Notes: generated by a model from the letters alone, not told the origin. A stretch of 64,000 nucleotides of DNA from Halobaculum marinum (GCF_029338555.1 NZ_CP119989.1:2728001-2792000), one strand, 5' to 3'. Positions 1-10,250 are shown, counted from the first letter of the stretch. A program made the numbers and translations.

Positions 1-816
1 CCGGTCCAGTCCCGGATCGGTGCCCAGCGCGGCGCGGGTGCTCCTGTCGTCATCCTCCGCAGGCGGGCGGACGGCGCTGCCCAACGGCACCGGCCAGTCG
101 TTCGTCGCGCCGTCGTGCCCGAGGATCGCTGCGTCGTGGTCCAAACGGTCTGGTATCAAGGTGGTCGCCGCGTCGGCGCCCAGTTCCGCGCGGAGCGTCT
201 CCTTCCGGAGCGTCCGGAAGCTCCCCGTCAGCCCCCACGCTATCAGCTTCTCCGCGAGCATCACATCGGCGGGCGTCCAGGGTGCGGGTTCGTAGTCGAG
301 GAGTGTGAACTCGACCGGGAGCGGCAGGTCCGCGCGGGCGCGGTTGACGCCGTCGCAGTACGCCTCGACGAGCGGTCCCGCGTCGGTGTCGCGGACCTCA
401 GCCCACGTCGCGTCGGCGGCCGCCGCGAAGTCCATCCCGACGTGGAAGCGGTCGGAGTCGAGCGTCGCCTCGCCGACGACGGCGGAGAGGTTGCCCCGCA
501 GTTGGCGGCGCTGGAGGTCCATCTGGAACAGTCGGTCGGCGCCCTGCGCGTAGCCAGCGGCGAACGACAGCGCGGCCTCCGTCTCCGCCTCGATCCGGGG
601 CACCCCGGCGTCGTCGTAGCGGAGGGTCGCGTCGCCGTGGGCGCTGTCGACCCGAACCGGCGGGTCGTCGGCCGCGGCGTCCCAGGTGCCGCCCGAGAGC
701 GGCGCGAACGCCGAGAGGTAGCCCCGCACGGGGCCGAGGAAGCCGCCCGCCACCGCCCCGCCGCCGACCGCGGCGAGCAGCGCTCGCCGCGTGAGATCGC
801 CTGAACGTTCGGTCAC
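1..816 (-). CDS. Penicillin acylase family protein (N-terminal part, cut by window edge)
   Basis: Starts with GTG at 814-816 and runs off the left edge after 272 codons, so the C-terminal half is missing. The N-terminus has a twin-arginine-like motif (TRRALLAAVGGGAVAG, about residues 8-23), suggesting Tat export or membrane anchoring. Around residues 85-125 it reads GYAQGADRLFQMDLQRR followed by LRGNLSAVVGE, the family hallmark of the penicillin/cephalosporin acylase A-chain (Ntn-hydrolase superfamily). These enzymes cleave amide bonds after self-processing, and the nucleophilic Ser begins the B-chain, which lies outside the window. The substrate in haloarchaea is unknown; quorum-signal or amide hydrolysis is only a possibility. 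It is divergent from the small gene at 906. Confidence 0.85.
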   Translation of the reverse strand, partial: MTERSGDLTRRALLAAVGGGAVAGGFLGPVRGYLSAFAPLSGGTWDAAADDPPVRVDSAHGDATLRYDDAGVPRIEAETEAALSFAAGYAQGADRLFQMDLQRRQLRGNLSAVVGEATLDSDRFHVGMDFAAAADATWAEVRDTDAGPLVEAYCDGVNRARADLPLPVEFTLLDYEPAPWTPADVMLAEKLIAWGLTGSFRTLRKETLRAELGADAATTLIPDRLDHDAAILGHDGATNDWPVPLGSAVRPPAEDDDRSTRAALGTDPGLDR

Positions 817-872
817 ACGCGACGACGGAAGCGACGTGTGATAAGTCCTCAGTTTACCACCCTCGGAAAGAT

Positions 873-879
873 TCATAAC
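873..879 (+). promoter_or_regulatory. TATA-like box of the gene at 906
   Basis: TTCATAA at 873-879 is preceded by a BRE-like CGGAAAG. It lies about 30 bp before the ATG at 906, the spacing of a leaderless haloarchaeal transcript. This supports 906 over the upstream in-frame ATG at 888. Confidence 0.5.
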
Positions 880-905
880 CATGGGGGATGTTGACACGGT
901 TGTCA

Positions 906-1079
906 ATGCCAGACACGAAGCGCGGACGTGAACGTCAGGGTCTGAAGAAGCGCGAGCAACTGGAAGAGCAACTCGCCGAACGAGAGATCGAGACACTGGA
1001 CGACGACACGCTTCCGGAGTACCCGCCCGAAGATATCGAGTCAGACCTGCTGTCCGCGCCGCCGCAGGAAGCGGAGTAG
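906..1079 (+). CDS. Small charged conserved protein
   Basis: A 57-residue, highly charged protein. The N-terminal third is basic and probably helical (KRGRERQGLKKREQLEEQLAE), and the C-terminal part is acidic and Pro-rich (LPEYPPEDIE). There is no signal peptide, membrane segment or cysteine. ATG 906 is preferred over ATG 888 because a TATA-like box sits 30 bp upstream. I recall similar short proteins in other haloarchaea but cannot give a function. A T-rich tract follows the stop codon. Confidence 0.7.
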   Translation: MPDTKRGRERQGLKKREQLEEQLAEREIETLDDDTLPEYPPEDIESDLLSAPPQEAE

Positions 1080-1103
1080 CCCGAACTGGCGCGAAGAGCC
1101 GTC

Positions 1104-1108
1104 TTTTT
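1104..1108 (+). terminator. T-tract terminator candidate
   Basis: Five Ts after a short GC-rich stretch, 25 bp after the stop at 1079. Oligo-T tracts are the usual archaeal termination signal; there is no strong hairpin. Confidence 0.35.
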
Positions 1109-1134
1109 GCCGTGCGGCGGTCAACTCCGCCACG

Positions 1135-1554
1135 ATGACCGAACGTGCGACGTACGCGACCGTCTACGTCGGCGCTCAGCTGTCGCCCGACGGCGCACAG
1201 TTGGACCTCGACTGGGCCGACGACGCGGGGGATCGGACCGCCGACCACGAGTTCGAGGTGTCGACCGACGACCCCAGAGAGGCGTACCTGGAGATTCAGG
1301 CGTTCGACGTCGCCGAGTACGGCCACGAGGTGCTCGTCAACGACGAACCGCTCACCGGCTTCGACATCCCGCCGAACGACGGCTGGCAGCTGTGGACGGA
1401 CACCGTATCCGGGACCGACCTCCGAGCGGGGACCAACACGCTCGCGTTCGCACGCGACGCCGACACCGACGACGCCTTCGCGGTGGGCACCGTCCGCGTC
1501 CACTGGAAGGAGCCGGCGGGGGGATTCCAGCCGAAGGATCCCGTCGAGAAGTAG
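1135..1554 (+). CDS. Conserved haloarchaeal hypothetical protein, probable beta-sandwich
   Basis: A 139-residue acidic, cytosolic-looking protein with no signal peptide or membrane segment. The pattern of short alternating hydrophobic segments, and phrases such as YLEIQAFDV, EVLVNDEPL and GTNTLAFARD, resemble jelly-roll or galactose-binding-like beta-sandwich folds (inference from pattern only). It is followed by about 190 bp that hold the thermosome promoter. No function can be assigned. Confidence 0.75.
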   Translation: MTERATYATVYVGAQLSPDGAQLDLDWADDAGDRTADHEFEVSTDDPREAYLEIQAFDVAEYGHEVLVNDEPLTGFDIPPNDGWQLWTDTVSGTDLRAGTNTLAFARDADTDDAFAVGTVRVHWKEPAGGFQPKDPVEK

Positions 1555-1694
1555 TATATAAACACGAGATCGGGTCGGATCTTCGAGGTCAGTAAATCTG
1601 TGGTGTGTGTCAGCGAATAACACTCCAGACAAGGCCCACGTACTGCGATCTTGCGATCACTCGTTCGGTGAAGGGAGTGGAACCGCAACCACAC

Positions 1695-1712
1695 CGAACC
1701 CCAGGTTTTATG
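1695..1712 (+). promoter_or_regulatory. Thermosome promoter (BRE plus TATA)
   Basis: CGAACCCC at 1695-1702 followed by TTTTATG at 1706-1712, about 30 bp before the ATG at 1742. The arrangement fits a BRE and TATA box with a short or absent leader. Confidence 0.55.
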
Positions 1713-1741
1713 TAGAATCACAACCTCACTCACTCCCGTAC

Positions 1742-3412
<1,671 letters not shown>

Positions 3413-3517
3413 AGCAGGCCACAGCCTAACTCACACCCCCAAGCCGACCGCCGCACCGCGTTCGACCGACTACACCACTTCTTTCGACGCCGCGACGACG
3501 AGCGGCGGCGCCGCCGC

Positions 3518-4054
3518 TCAACAGATCGCGTACGTCGCGAACAACGCCCCGTCCTCGGTGATGGAGACGTAGGCACCGCCGTAACACCGCGAGGTCTCGA
3601 TCGAGACGGACTCGGTCGCGTTCAGCGCCGTCGCCGTGACCGCGAACCGCTCGATGCCCTGCGGGTCCGCCTCGACGGTGTTGTACGCCGCGACCTCCTC
3701 GCCGGGGTCGACCGCGAAGGTCTCGTTCAGCACCGTCTCGCCCGTGGCAACGCGGACGACCGTCACACGGATCGAGACGGTCTGGTTCCAGCGGTTCTCC
3801 AGCGTGACCGACTGGCTCGGGTCCGGTCGCTGGGAGGCGTAGGCGGTTCCGGAGGGCGTCTCGGTCGGCGTCGCGGGCGTCGTCGTGGTCGCTGTTGCGG
3901 TCGTGGTCGGCGGAGGAGCCGTCGACACCGACTCTGTGGTTGGCTGTCCCGGGTTCCCGAGGCAGCCACTGGTGAGGACGAGGGCGACGACGAGCACGGA
4001 GGCCGCGGTTGAGCGGGGGGGCAACACGAGACTGATCGCTCGACGTCGCAACAA
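3518..4054 (-). CDS. Putative lipoprotein
   Basis: A 178-residue exported protein. The N-terminus has arginines, a hydrophobic segment (ASVLVVALVLTSG) and the lipobox LTSGC with Cys30, so it is probably lipid-anchored outside the membrane. A Thr/Pro-rich linker (residues about 38-70) follows, likely O-glycosylated, then a compact domain of about 105 residues. That domain contains NRWNQTVSIRVTVVRVATGE and one pair of cysteines (SRCYGG and the terminal AIC) that could form a disulfide. The domain looks like an immunoglobulin-like beta fold. It converges with the thermosome gene. Function unknown. Confidence 0.8.
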   Translation of the reverse strand: MLRRRAISLVLPPRSTAASVLVVALVLTSGCLGNPGQPTTESVSTAPPPTTTATATTTTPATPTETPSGTAYASQRPDPSQSVTLENRWNQTVSIRVTVVRVATGETVLNETFAVDPGEEVAAYNTVEADPQGIERFAVTATALNATESVSIETSRCYGGAYVSITEDGALFATYAIC

Positions 4055-4159
4055 GTGTCTTCTGTCGGAACGGTCGACTCGCTCGGCGGTCGACCGAGCC
4101 GAACAGAAACAGGCGTCAGTCCGCGTGAGGGCCTGCGTCAGCGGGTGCGTCGTGCCGCG

Positions 4160-4486
4160 TCACGCCGCGGACGCGGTAGTCGTCGTCGATGCGTCGTCGG
4201 ACTCGTCGCTGGACTCGTCGTTACCGCTCTCGGCGTCCTCACCGCTGGCGATGCCGGAGACGGCCTCCCCGAGGTTCTCGACGTTGCCGTCGATGAACGA
4301 GCGGATCTCGTCGTGGATGTCGCCCACGAAGTCGGGGACCTGTTCGGGCAGGGTCGTCGGCGGGCCCGCCTGGCCGTTGTTGTCGGCGCCCGCGTCCGCG
4401 GGGGCGTTCCCCGGGGCCGCGGCCGCGACGCCGGTCACCGCGAGCAGTGCCGCGAGTCCGATCGCGAACAGCTTCGTGCGTGTCAT
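4160..4486 (-). CDS. Small secreted acidic protein
   Basis: A 108-residue protein with a clear Sec-type signal peptide (MTRTKLFAIGLAALLAVTGVAAAAPG, cleavage expected after the Ala run near residue 24). The mature part has a short helical segment (IHDEIRSFIDGNVENL) and an Asp/Glu/Ser-rich tail ending in Thr and Ala. No catalytic motif is visible. It probably faces the cell surface or medium. Its upstream region, shared with the divergent gene at 4714, carries a perfect inverted repeat at 4571-4590. Confidence 0.7.
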   Translation of the reverse strand: MTRTKLFAIGLAALLAVTGVAAAAPGNAPADAGADNNGQAGPPTTLPEQVPDFVGDIHDEIRSFIDGNVENLGEAVSGIASGEDAESGNDESSDESDDASTTTTASAA

Positions 4487-4570
4487 GCTGCACTCGACCC
4501 TGTGGGCGCCGCGGTAAAGAGGGGTGAAGACCCAGAACCCGAATTCGGGCGCTTCGGGGCCCGATAAGCT

Positions 4571-4590
4571 CGATTAAGTCGAGTTAATCG
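4571..4590. repeat. Perfect inverted repeat, operator candidate
   Basis: CGATTAA at 4571-4577 and TTAATCG at 4584-4590 form a perfect 7-bp inverted repeat with a 6-bp spacer. A second nested palindrome, CTCGA-TTAAG-TCGAG, overlaps it at 4569-4583. It is AT-rich against its surroundings and lies in the divergent spacer between 4486 and 4714. Confidence 0.5.
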
Positions 4591-4713
4591 GCGCGACCGT
4601 CGCGACTGTCGAGACACCGCCCCGGTACGTACCGGCTCCCGGCTCGGCCTCCCAGTCGAGACGGAGGCGGCAGTATCGGAGCCTTCTAATCGGGTGACGC
4701 AAGAATTGCGGGC

Positions 4714-5706
4714 ATGAAGACGCTGCTGCTCAACAGCGACGACGTCCACGAGAACGCCGAGATGGGCGAACTCGTCCCGGCCATCGAGGACGCGTTCGCG
4801 GCCTACCAGCGCGGCGACGCACAGATGCCACCCAAGAGCTACATCGACCTGCCGGAGTACAACGGCGACTTCCGCTCGATGCCCGCCTACCTCGACGCCG
4901 GCGACTGGGACGCCGCGGGCGTGAAGTGGGTGAACGTCCACACCGACAACGAGGCCGACTACGACCTCCCGACGGTGATGGGGACGATGATCTACTCCGA
5001 CCCGAAGAACGCCTTCCCGCTCGCCATCCTCGACGGGACGGAACTGACGATGAAGCGCACGGGCGCCGCCGCCGCCGTCGCCACGGACCACCTCGCCGTC
5101 GCGGACGCCTCGTCGCTGGGCATCGTCGGCGCGGGCGTCCAGGCGTACACGCAGTTGGAGGCCATCTCCACCGTCCGCGACATCGAGGAGGTCATCGTCT
5201 CGGACCTCTCGGAGGAGCGCGTCGCGCGCTTCATCGACGCCTTCGAGGACCGCTTCGACGTGCGCGCCGGCTCCATCGAGGAGGCCGCCAGTTGTGACGT
5301 GCTCTCGACGGTGACGCCCGTCGAAGACCCCATCGTCTCGCGGGAGGCGCTCGGCGAGCACACCCACGTCAACGCGATGGGCGCCGACGCCGAGGGCAAG
5401 CACGAACTCGCCGACGAGGTGTTGCTCGACGCGAAACTCGTCATCGACGACTACGACCAGACGACCCACTCCGGCGAGATCAACGTGCCGTACAACGCGG
5501 GCGTCCTCTCGGACGACGACATCTACGGCCAGATCGGCGAGATCGTCGTCGGCGACATCGCGGGGCGCACCGACGACGACGGGATCACCGTCTTCGACTC
5601 GACCGGCCTCGCGATTCAGGACGTCGCCGCCGCGCACGTCGTGTACGAGCACGCCAACGAGCGCGACAACGGCTACGAGTTCGACCTGCTCGGTCTCGCC
5701 GACTAA
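4714..5706 (+). CDS. ala: Alanine dehydrogenase / ornithine cyclodeaminase family enzyme
   Basis: A 330-residue NAD(P)-dependent enzyme of the ornithine cyclodeaminase/mu-crystallin family. Its N-terminal domain contains PPKSYIDLPEYNGDFRSMPAYL and KWVNVHTDN, and LDGTELTMKRTGAAAAVATDHLA is the conserved substrate-binding stretch. The Rossmann motif GIVGAGVQAYTQLEAI follows at about residue 130. Archaeal members such as the Archaeoglobus enzyme are alanine dehydrogenases that interconvert alanine and pyruvate plus ammonia. Ornithine cyclodeaminase activity cannot be excluded from sequence. It stands alone, and the nearby inverted repeat at 4571 could be its operator. Confidence 0.88.
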   Translation: MKTLLLNSDDVHENAEMGELVPAIEDAFAAYQRGDAQMPPKSYIDLPEYNGDFRSMPAYLDAGDWDAAGVKWVNVHTDNEADYDLPTVMGTMIYSDPKNAFPLAILDGTELTMKRTGAAAAVATDHLAVADASSLGIVGAGVQAYTQLEAISTVRDIEEVIVSDLSEERVARFIDAFEDRFDVRAGSIEEAASCDVLSTVTPVEDPIVSREALGEHTHVNAMGADAEGKHELADEVLLDAKLVIDDYDQTTHSGEINVPYNAGVLSDDDIYGQIGEIVVGDIAGRTDDDGITVFDSTGLAIQDVAAAHVVYEHANERDNGYEFDLLGLAD

Positions 5707-5739
5707 AGCCGGAGGCCGCACCGATCCTCGCCGCGGCGA

Positions 5740-5979
5740 CTACTCCTCGCCGTCGTTCTCGCCGGTGATCGCCTCGATCACCTTGCTGACTCCCCAGACG
5801 ATGGCGACGAACGGGAGCAGCGGGAGCAGGATGACGAGCAGGCCGAGGAACATCGCCCACCCGATGGCGTTCATCTCGTCGTCCGAGTGCGAGCGGTACC
5901 CCGGCGTGACCGTCCGGTACGCCGTCGTCAGGATCCCGCCGTCGTCGTCTTCCTCGCGCGTGTCGACCTCTGTGCTCAT
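5740..5979 (-). CDS. Small membrane protein
   Basis: A 79-residue protein starting at MSTEVDTREEDDDGG; upstream in-frame codons up to 6078 look non-coding. The acidic N-terminus contains GILTTAYRTVTPGYRSHSDDEMNAIGW, and a strong hydrophobic stretch follows (MFLGLLVILLPLLPFVAIVWGVSKV, one long or two short helices). A charged tail ends the protein. The layout matches a conserved family of haloarchaeal small membrane proteins of unknown role. It is divergent from leuS. Confidence 0.75.
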   Translation of the reverse strand: MSTEVDTREEDDDGGILTTAYRTVTPGYRSHSDDEMNAIGWAMFLGLLVILLPLLPFVAIVWGVSKVIEAITGENDGEE

Positions 5980-6101
5980 CGTCTCTGTATAGGCGCGCTG
6001 ACACCATACTCCTTGTGACGAATCGAGCGACTCGGGATGCCCGAGTCGCCGCCGAGGCGCCGTGCTCCGTGTTGGCAACTACCGCCGTGTTCGATGGAAA
6101 G

Positions 6102-6107
6102 GTATAG
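6102..6107 (+). promoter_or_regulatory. TATA-like box of leuS
   Basis: GTATAG in the context AAAGGTATAGGGG, about 33 bp before the leuS ATG at 6139. Position and preceding A-rich BRE-like bases fit a haloarchaeal promoter. Confidence 0.4.
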
Positions 6108-6138
6108 GGGTCGAAGCGGCCGAACGGAGAAGTAAGAA

Positions 6139-8796
6139 ATGTCCGAGGAGGGTTACGACCACACGGCGGTCGAACGACGCTGGCAAGAGGCGTGGGCCGA
6201 GGCCGACGCCTACCGGACGCCGGACGACGCCGACGACCCGACGTACGTGCTGGGGATGTTCCCGTACCCGTCGGGGAAGCTCCACATGGGTCACGTCCGC
6301 AACTACACGATCACGGACGCGTACGCCCGCTACCGGCGGATGCGCGGGGACGACGTGCTCCACCCGATGGGGTGGGACTCGTTCGGCCTGCCCGCCGAGA
6401 ACGCGGCCAAAGAGCGCGACACGAACCCCCGCGAGTGGACGATGGACTGCATCGACACCATGCGCGGGCAGATGGAGTCGATGGGCTTCGGCTACGACTG
6501 GGACCGCGAGGTCACCACCTGCGAACCGGAGTACTACCGGTGGAACCAGTGGCTGTTCCAGCAGTTCCACGACGAGGGGCTGGTCGAGCGCCGCGCCGCC
6601 GAGGTGAACTGGTGTCCCTCCTGCGAGACGGTGCTGGCCGACGAGCAGGTCGAGGGCGAGGACGAGCACTGCTGGCGCTGTGACACCTTGGTCGAACAGC
6701 GCGAGTTGGACCAGTGGACGCTGGGCATCACCGAGTACGCCGACGAACTGCTGGCGGCCATCGACGACCTGGAGGGGTGGCCCGACAGCGTCCGCGAGAT
6801 GCAGCGCAACTGGATCGGCAAGCAGGAGGGCTCGCGCGTCGAGTTCGACGTGGAAGGCCACGGTCCGGTGGAGGCGTTCACCACCCGGCTCGACACCATC
6901 TACGGCGCGACGTTCTTCGCGCTGGCGCCGGACCACCCAATCTCGGAGGAACTGGCCGCCGAAGACGACGACGTGGCGCACTTCGTCGAGGAGGTGGCCG
7001 ACCCCGACGGCGACGAGCCGAACGGCGTTGAGACAGACCTGACGGCGACGAACCCCGCGACGGGCGAGGAGGTGCCCGTCTTCGTCGCCGACTTCGTGCT
7101 CTCGGACGTGGGGACGGGCGCGCTGATGGGCGTCCCCGGCCACGACGAGCGCGACCACGCGTTCGCCGAGCGCATGGGCGTCGACATCGTCCCCGTCGTC
7201 GCGCCTGAGCCGGAGGGTGACGGCGAGGCCGAAGCGCTGGACGTGAACGAGGGCGCGTACACCGAGGACGGCGTCCTCGTCAACAGCGGCGCGTACGACG
7301 GCCTGTCGAGCGCCGAGGCCCGCGAGGAACTGACCGCCGACATCGACTCGGCGGCGTTCCACACGCAGTATCGCCTGCGCGACTGGCTGATCTCCCGCCA
7401 GCGCTACTGGGGGACGCCGATTCCCGTCATCCACTGCGACGACTGTGGGCCCGTCATGGTGCCCGAGGAGGACCTGCCGGTGGAACTGCCGGAGTTCGTC
7501 AACACGACCGGGAACCCGCTGGACGCGGCCACCGAGTGGAAGCACACGACCTGCCCCGACTGCGGCGGCGACGCGGTGCGCGAGACGGACACGATGGACA
7601 CGTTCGTCGACTCCTCGTGGTACTTCCTGCGATACGTCTCGCCGGACGTGGACGACGCGCCGTTCGACGTCGACCGCGCCAACGAGTGGATGCCGGTCGA
7701 CCAGTACGTCGGCGGCCTGGAGCACGCCGTGATGCACCTGCTGTACGCGCGGTTCGCGACGAAAGCCATCGCGGACATGGACATGCTGGAGCACCGCGAA
7801 CCGTTCACGAACCTGCTGGGGCAGGGGATGGTCCAGTTGGAGGGCGAGAAGATGTCCAAGTCGAAGGGCAACACCGTCTCCCCCCAGCGCATCGTCGACG
7901 AGTACGGCGCCGACACCGCTCGTCTGTTCATGATGCAGGCGGCGCGCCCGGACACCGCCTTCGACTGGTCCGAGGAGGGCGTCAAGTCCACCCACCGGTT
8001 CCTGGCGCGACTGGCCGACACAGTACGCTCGTTCGCCGGGAGCGACCCCGACGGCGCGGACGACGCCACGGCCGGCTACGTCCGTTCTGAGGTCGACGCC
8101 GCCGTCGCCGTCGCGACCGAGAACTTCGACGACCTGGGCTTCGACCTGGCGACGCGCGAGGCCCAGCAGTTGGTCGGCACCCTGCGGAGCTACCGGGGCT
8201 ACGTCGACGAGGTGCACGCACCCACGTTCGAGCGCGGCGTGACGGTCGCGCTGAAGCTGCTGGCGCCGGTCGCGCCGCACCTGACCGAGGAGCTGTACGC
8301 GGAGCTGACGGGCGAGGACGAGGGACTGCTGGTCGACGCCGACTGGCCGACCGCCGACGCCGACACCGACGAGGCAGAGCAGCGCCGGCAACTGGTCGAG
8401 AACACTCGCGAGGACGTGCGTAACATCGTCGACGTGGCGGGTATCGACGATCCCGAACGGGTCGACGTGGTCGTCGCGCCCGAGTGGAAGCACGAGGCGC
8501 TGGCCATCGCCATCGACAGCGACGCCCCGAATCTGGTGGGCGAGTTGATGCAGAACCCCGACATCCAGCGCCACGGCTCCGCCGCCGCCGACTACGCGAA
8601 GGACCTGCAGGCCGAGCGCGAGGCGCTCCGGCCCGCACTGGCGCCCGAGCGCGAACACGAGGCGCTGGAGGCCGCGGCGTGGCTGATCGAACGCGAGTTC
8701 GAGGCGCCGGTCCGCGTGCTCACCGCCGACGAGGCCGACGACCACGTGGTGAAGAAGGCCGAGCCGGGCCGCCCCGCTATCGACATCGCGGAGTAA
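6139..8796 (+). CDS. leuS: Leucine--tRNA ligase
   Basis: An 885-residue class I aminoacyl-tRNA synthetase that charges tRNA-Leu with leucine in the cytosol. The HIGH motif is HMGH at residues 49-52 and the KMSKS motif is at residues 571-575. Zinc-binding pairs are visible (CPSC with CWRC near residues 160-180, and DDC/CPDC before the second half of the catalytic core). The CP1 editing domain lies between about 220 and 400 (TTRLDTIYGATF is the typical editing-site phrase). It has the bacterial-type LeuS arrangement usual in haloarchaea. The C-terminal region carries the anticodon-binding fold (VAPHLTEELYAEL). It appears monocistronic. Confidence 0.97.
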   Translation: MSEEGYDHTAVERRWQEAWAEADAYRTPDDADDPTYVLGMFPYPSGKLHMGHVRNYTITDAYARYRRMRGDDVLHPMGWDSFGLPAENAAKERDTNPREWTMDCIDTMRGQMESMGFGYDWDREVTTCEPEYYRWNQWLFQQFHDEGLVERRAAEVNWCPSCETVLADEQVEGEDEHCWRCDTLVEQRELDQWTLGITEYADELLAAIDDLEGWPDSVREMQRNWIGKQEGSRVEFDVEGHGPVEAFTTRLDTIYGATFFALAPDHPISEELAAEDDDVAHFVEEVADPDGDEPNGVETDLTATNPATGEEVPVFVADFVLSDVGTGALMGVPGHDERDHAFAERMGVDIVPVVAPEPEGDGEAEALDVNEGAYTEDGVLVNSGAYDGLSSAEAREELTADIDSAAFHTQYRLRDWLISRQRYWGTPIPVIHCDDCGPVMVPEEDLPVELPEFVNTTGNPLDAATEWKHTTCPDCGGDAVRETDTMDTFVDSSWYFLRYVSPDVDDAPFDVDRANEWMPVDQYVGGLEHAVMHLLYARFATKAIADMDMLEHREPFTNLLGQGMVQLEGEKMSKSKGNTVSPQRIVDEYGADTARLFMMQAARPDTAFDWSEEGVKSTHRFLARLADTVRSFAGSDPDGADDATAGYVRSEVDAAVAVATENFDDLGFDLATREAQQLVGTLRSYRGYVDEVHAPTFERGVTVALKLLAPVAPHLTEELYAELTGEDEGLLVDADWPTADADTDEAEQRRQLVENTREDVRNIVDVAGIDDPERVDVVVAPEWKHEALAIAIDSDAPNLVGELMQNPDIQRHGSAAADYAKDLQAEREALRPALAPEREHEALEAAAWLIEREFEAPVRVLTADEADDHVVKKAEPGRPAIDIAE

Positions 8797-8828
8797 GCAC
8801 CACCGTCGGCAACGCCCGATTCTCTACG

Positions 8829-9305
8829 TCAGTTCCGTTCGTTCCAGCGGAGGTCCACGTCGCGCCGAGCGTCGTCGCCGGCGGCGAACGGACCGAAGCC
8901 GTACACGACGACGAGCACCGCCAGCGCCGGCAGTGCGTTGGCCGCGAGCGGAAGAAGTTCGAACGGCACCGTCACGAGGAGCGACCGCGGGACGAACGCG
9001 ACGAGCAGCGCGACCCACGCGCCCGGGAACACGACGAGGCCGCCGGCGAGTTCGACTCGGCGGGCGCGCTCGGTCGAGGTGGCGGGACGCCCCCCGAGCC
9101 ACGCGCCGACCGAGGCCGCGAGCGCGACCGCAGCGACGAGGACGCCGCCGTCGGCGGGGCCCGCGATCCCACCGGTCCAGCCGGGCACGTCGCCGTACGC
9201 CGCGACGCCCGCGGCGGCGACGCCGAGGTGGGCGACGACGAGCGCCGCGGCGGCAGCGGCGACGGCGCGGTCGCGGGCGGTTCCGGGGCGTCGGTCGTCA
9301 GACAC
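8829..9305 (-). CDS. Hypothetical membrane protein
   Basis: A 158-residue, Ala/Val-rich protein with four predicted membrane helices (about residues 12-36, 48-66, 87-107 and 115-138) and charged ends. No conserved catalytic or metal-binding residues stand out. It converges with leuS. Its frame has a clear ATG start and membrane-protein-like hydrophobicity, so it is probably real, but function is unknown. Confidence 0.65.
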   Translation of the reverse strand: MSDDRRPGTARDRAVAAAAAALVVAHLGVAAAGVAAYGDVPGWTGGIAGPADGGVLVAAVALAASVGAWLGGRPATSTERARRVELAGGLVVFPGAWVALLVAFVPRSLLVTVPFELLPLAANALPALAVLVVVYGFGPFAAGDDARRDVDLRWNERN

Positions 9306-9600
9306 AGACGATCAGAGGAGGAGCGTGACCAAGTCGGTGACGGAGGCAGATCCCCCTGTCTGGAAGGAGTGGTTCGTCAGGCAGTCGTTGTGCGCGGTCG
9401 GGCAGTCGTCGCGCGCGGTGTGTAGTTGCGCGTCGAGCGAGCGGACGAAGAACGGAGATCGGACGAGAGACGGAGTCGGAAAGAAACGGAGGGTGTCTGG
9501 AGCGTGGAGGGTGTCGGGGACCGGGGGGACCGTGACCCACGGCGAGTGGCCGATTGCAGTGACATGACCGAGGCGACAGTCTCGGTCAGGTGCGCCTCGA
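9306..9600. other. Intergenic region, no gene seen
   Basis: About 295 bp between two leftward genes. I see no plausible ORF or RNA gene. It contains a hairpin at 9565-9588 just downstream of the Hsp20 stop, and the short direct repeat GGAGGGTGTC near 9490 and 9507. Confidence 0.5.
9565..9588 (-). terminator. Hairpin downstream of the Hsp20 gene
   Basis: TGACCGAG at 9565-9572 and CTCGGTCA at 9581-9588 form a perfect 8-bp inverted repeat with an 8-nt loop, 13 bp beyond the Hsp20 stop on the minus strand. It could mark or stabilise the 3' end of that transcript. Confidence 0.4.
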
Positions 9601-10062
9601 TCAGTTGACGTCGATGTGGTGGCTGTCCGAGCCCTCCTCGACGGTGACCTTGGGGAGGGTCACGGTGAGCACGCCGTTAGAGTACGTCGCGCTCGCGTCG
9701 TCCTCCATCACCTCGGCGGGGAGGGTGATCGAGCGGCGCAGCGACTCGGCGCGGCGCTCGCGGCGCAGGTACGCGCCGGACTCGTCGCCCTCGTCGGACT
9801 CCATCGTGCGCTCGGCGGCGATGGAGAGGACGCCGTCGCGGACGGTCAGGTCGATCTGCTCGTTGCTGAATCCGGGCAGGTCGGCGACGACCGCGATCTC
9901 GTCGTCGTACTCGGCGACGTCGATGTCGATGCCGGAGCGTCGCATCCCGTCGAGGTCGCCCCAGTTTACGCGTCCGAAGTCGCTCAGGTCCATCCGGCCG
10001 AAGTTGCGGGACATGCGGTCGAAGGCGCGGTTCATCTCGTCGAAGGGGGTCATGTTGCTCAT
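9601..10062 (-). CDS. Hsp20/alpha-crystallin family small heat-shock protein
   Basis: A 153-residue ATP-independent chaperone. Residues about 45-140 form the alpha-crystallin domain, with IDIDVAEYDDEIAVVADLPGF at its start and NGVLTVTLPK near the end, which is the family A-x-x-x-n-G-v-L signature. The N-terminus has the Phe/Met/Arg-rich segment typical of oligomer contacts (NRAFDRMSRNFGRM). A second start, Met4, is possible. A TATA-like element 35 bp upstream (10097-10104) fits a stress promoter, though I see no distinctive heat-shock element. A second Hsp20 gene lies at 10951, with hisH between them. Confidence 0.93.
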   Translation of the reverse strand: MSNMTPFDEMNRAFDRMSRNFGRMDLSDFGRVNWGDLDGMRRSGIDIDVAEYDDEIAVVADLPGFSNEQIDLTVRDGVLSIAAERTMESDEGDESGAYLRRERRAESLRRSITLPAEVMEDDASATYSNGVLTVTLPKVTVEEGSDSHHIDVN

Positions 10063-10096
10063 GGATTGTTACCGAGACGTATACAGGCGTGCTCAG

Positions 10097-10104
10097 ATAT
10101 TAAA
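10097..10104 (-). promoter_or_regulatory. TATA-like box of the Hsp20 gene
   Basis: On the minus strand this reads TTTAATAT, centred about 38 bp before the ATG at 10062. It is the only strongly AT-rich stretch in the spacer. Confidence 0.5.
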
Positions 10105-10250
10105 CACAGTTGGAAGCGTGGTAGCCAGCGTCACGCGCCGGAATTCGGGCGTTCCACTCCGGCGAGAACCGTCGAGTTCGACGTGAGAGCGACGCGGCGG
10201 TCCGGGTGTCGACGGGTAACCGTTTTCACCGGCGACCCCGCAGGTCCGGT

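Noticed and set aside
1607-1741. N-terminal extension of the thermosome to 1607
   Set aside because: The extra 45 residues contain a promoter, a BRE/TATA pair and no family similarity. MSQRRMQGQP at 1742 is the standard start.
6079-8745. Open frame of 888 codons antisense to leuS
   Set aside because: It mirrors the leuS codons and its translation is rich in Arg, Val, Leu and Gln with no motif. In GC-rich haloarchaeal genes such antisense frames stay open because stops are rare.
4541-10151. GAATTCGGGCG at 4541 and again at 10141, possible repeat family
   Set aside because: Only 11 bp, 5.6 kb apart, without shared context or promoter position; this is expected by chance in GC-rich sequence.
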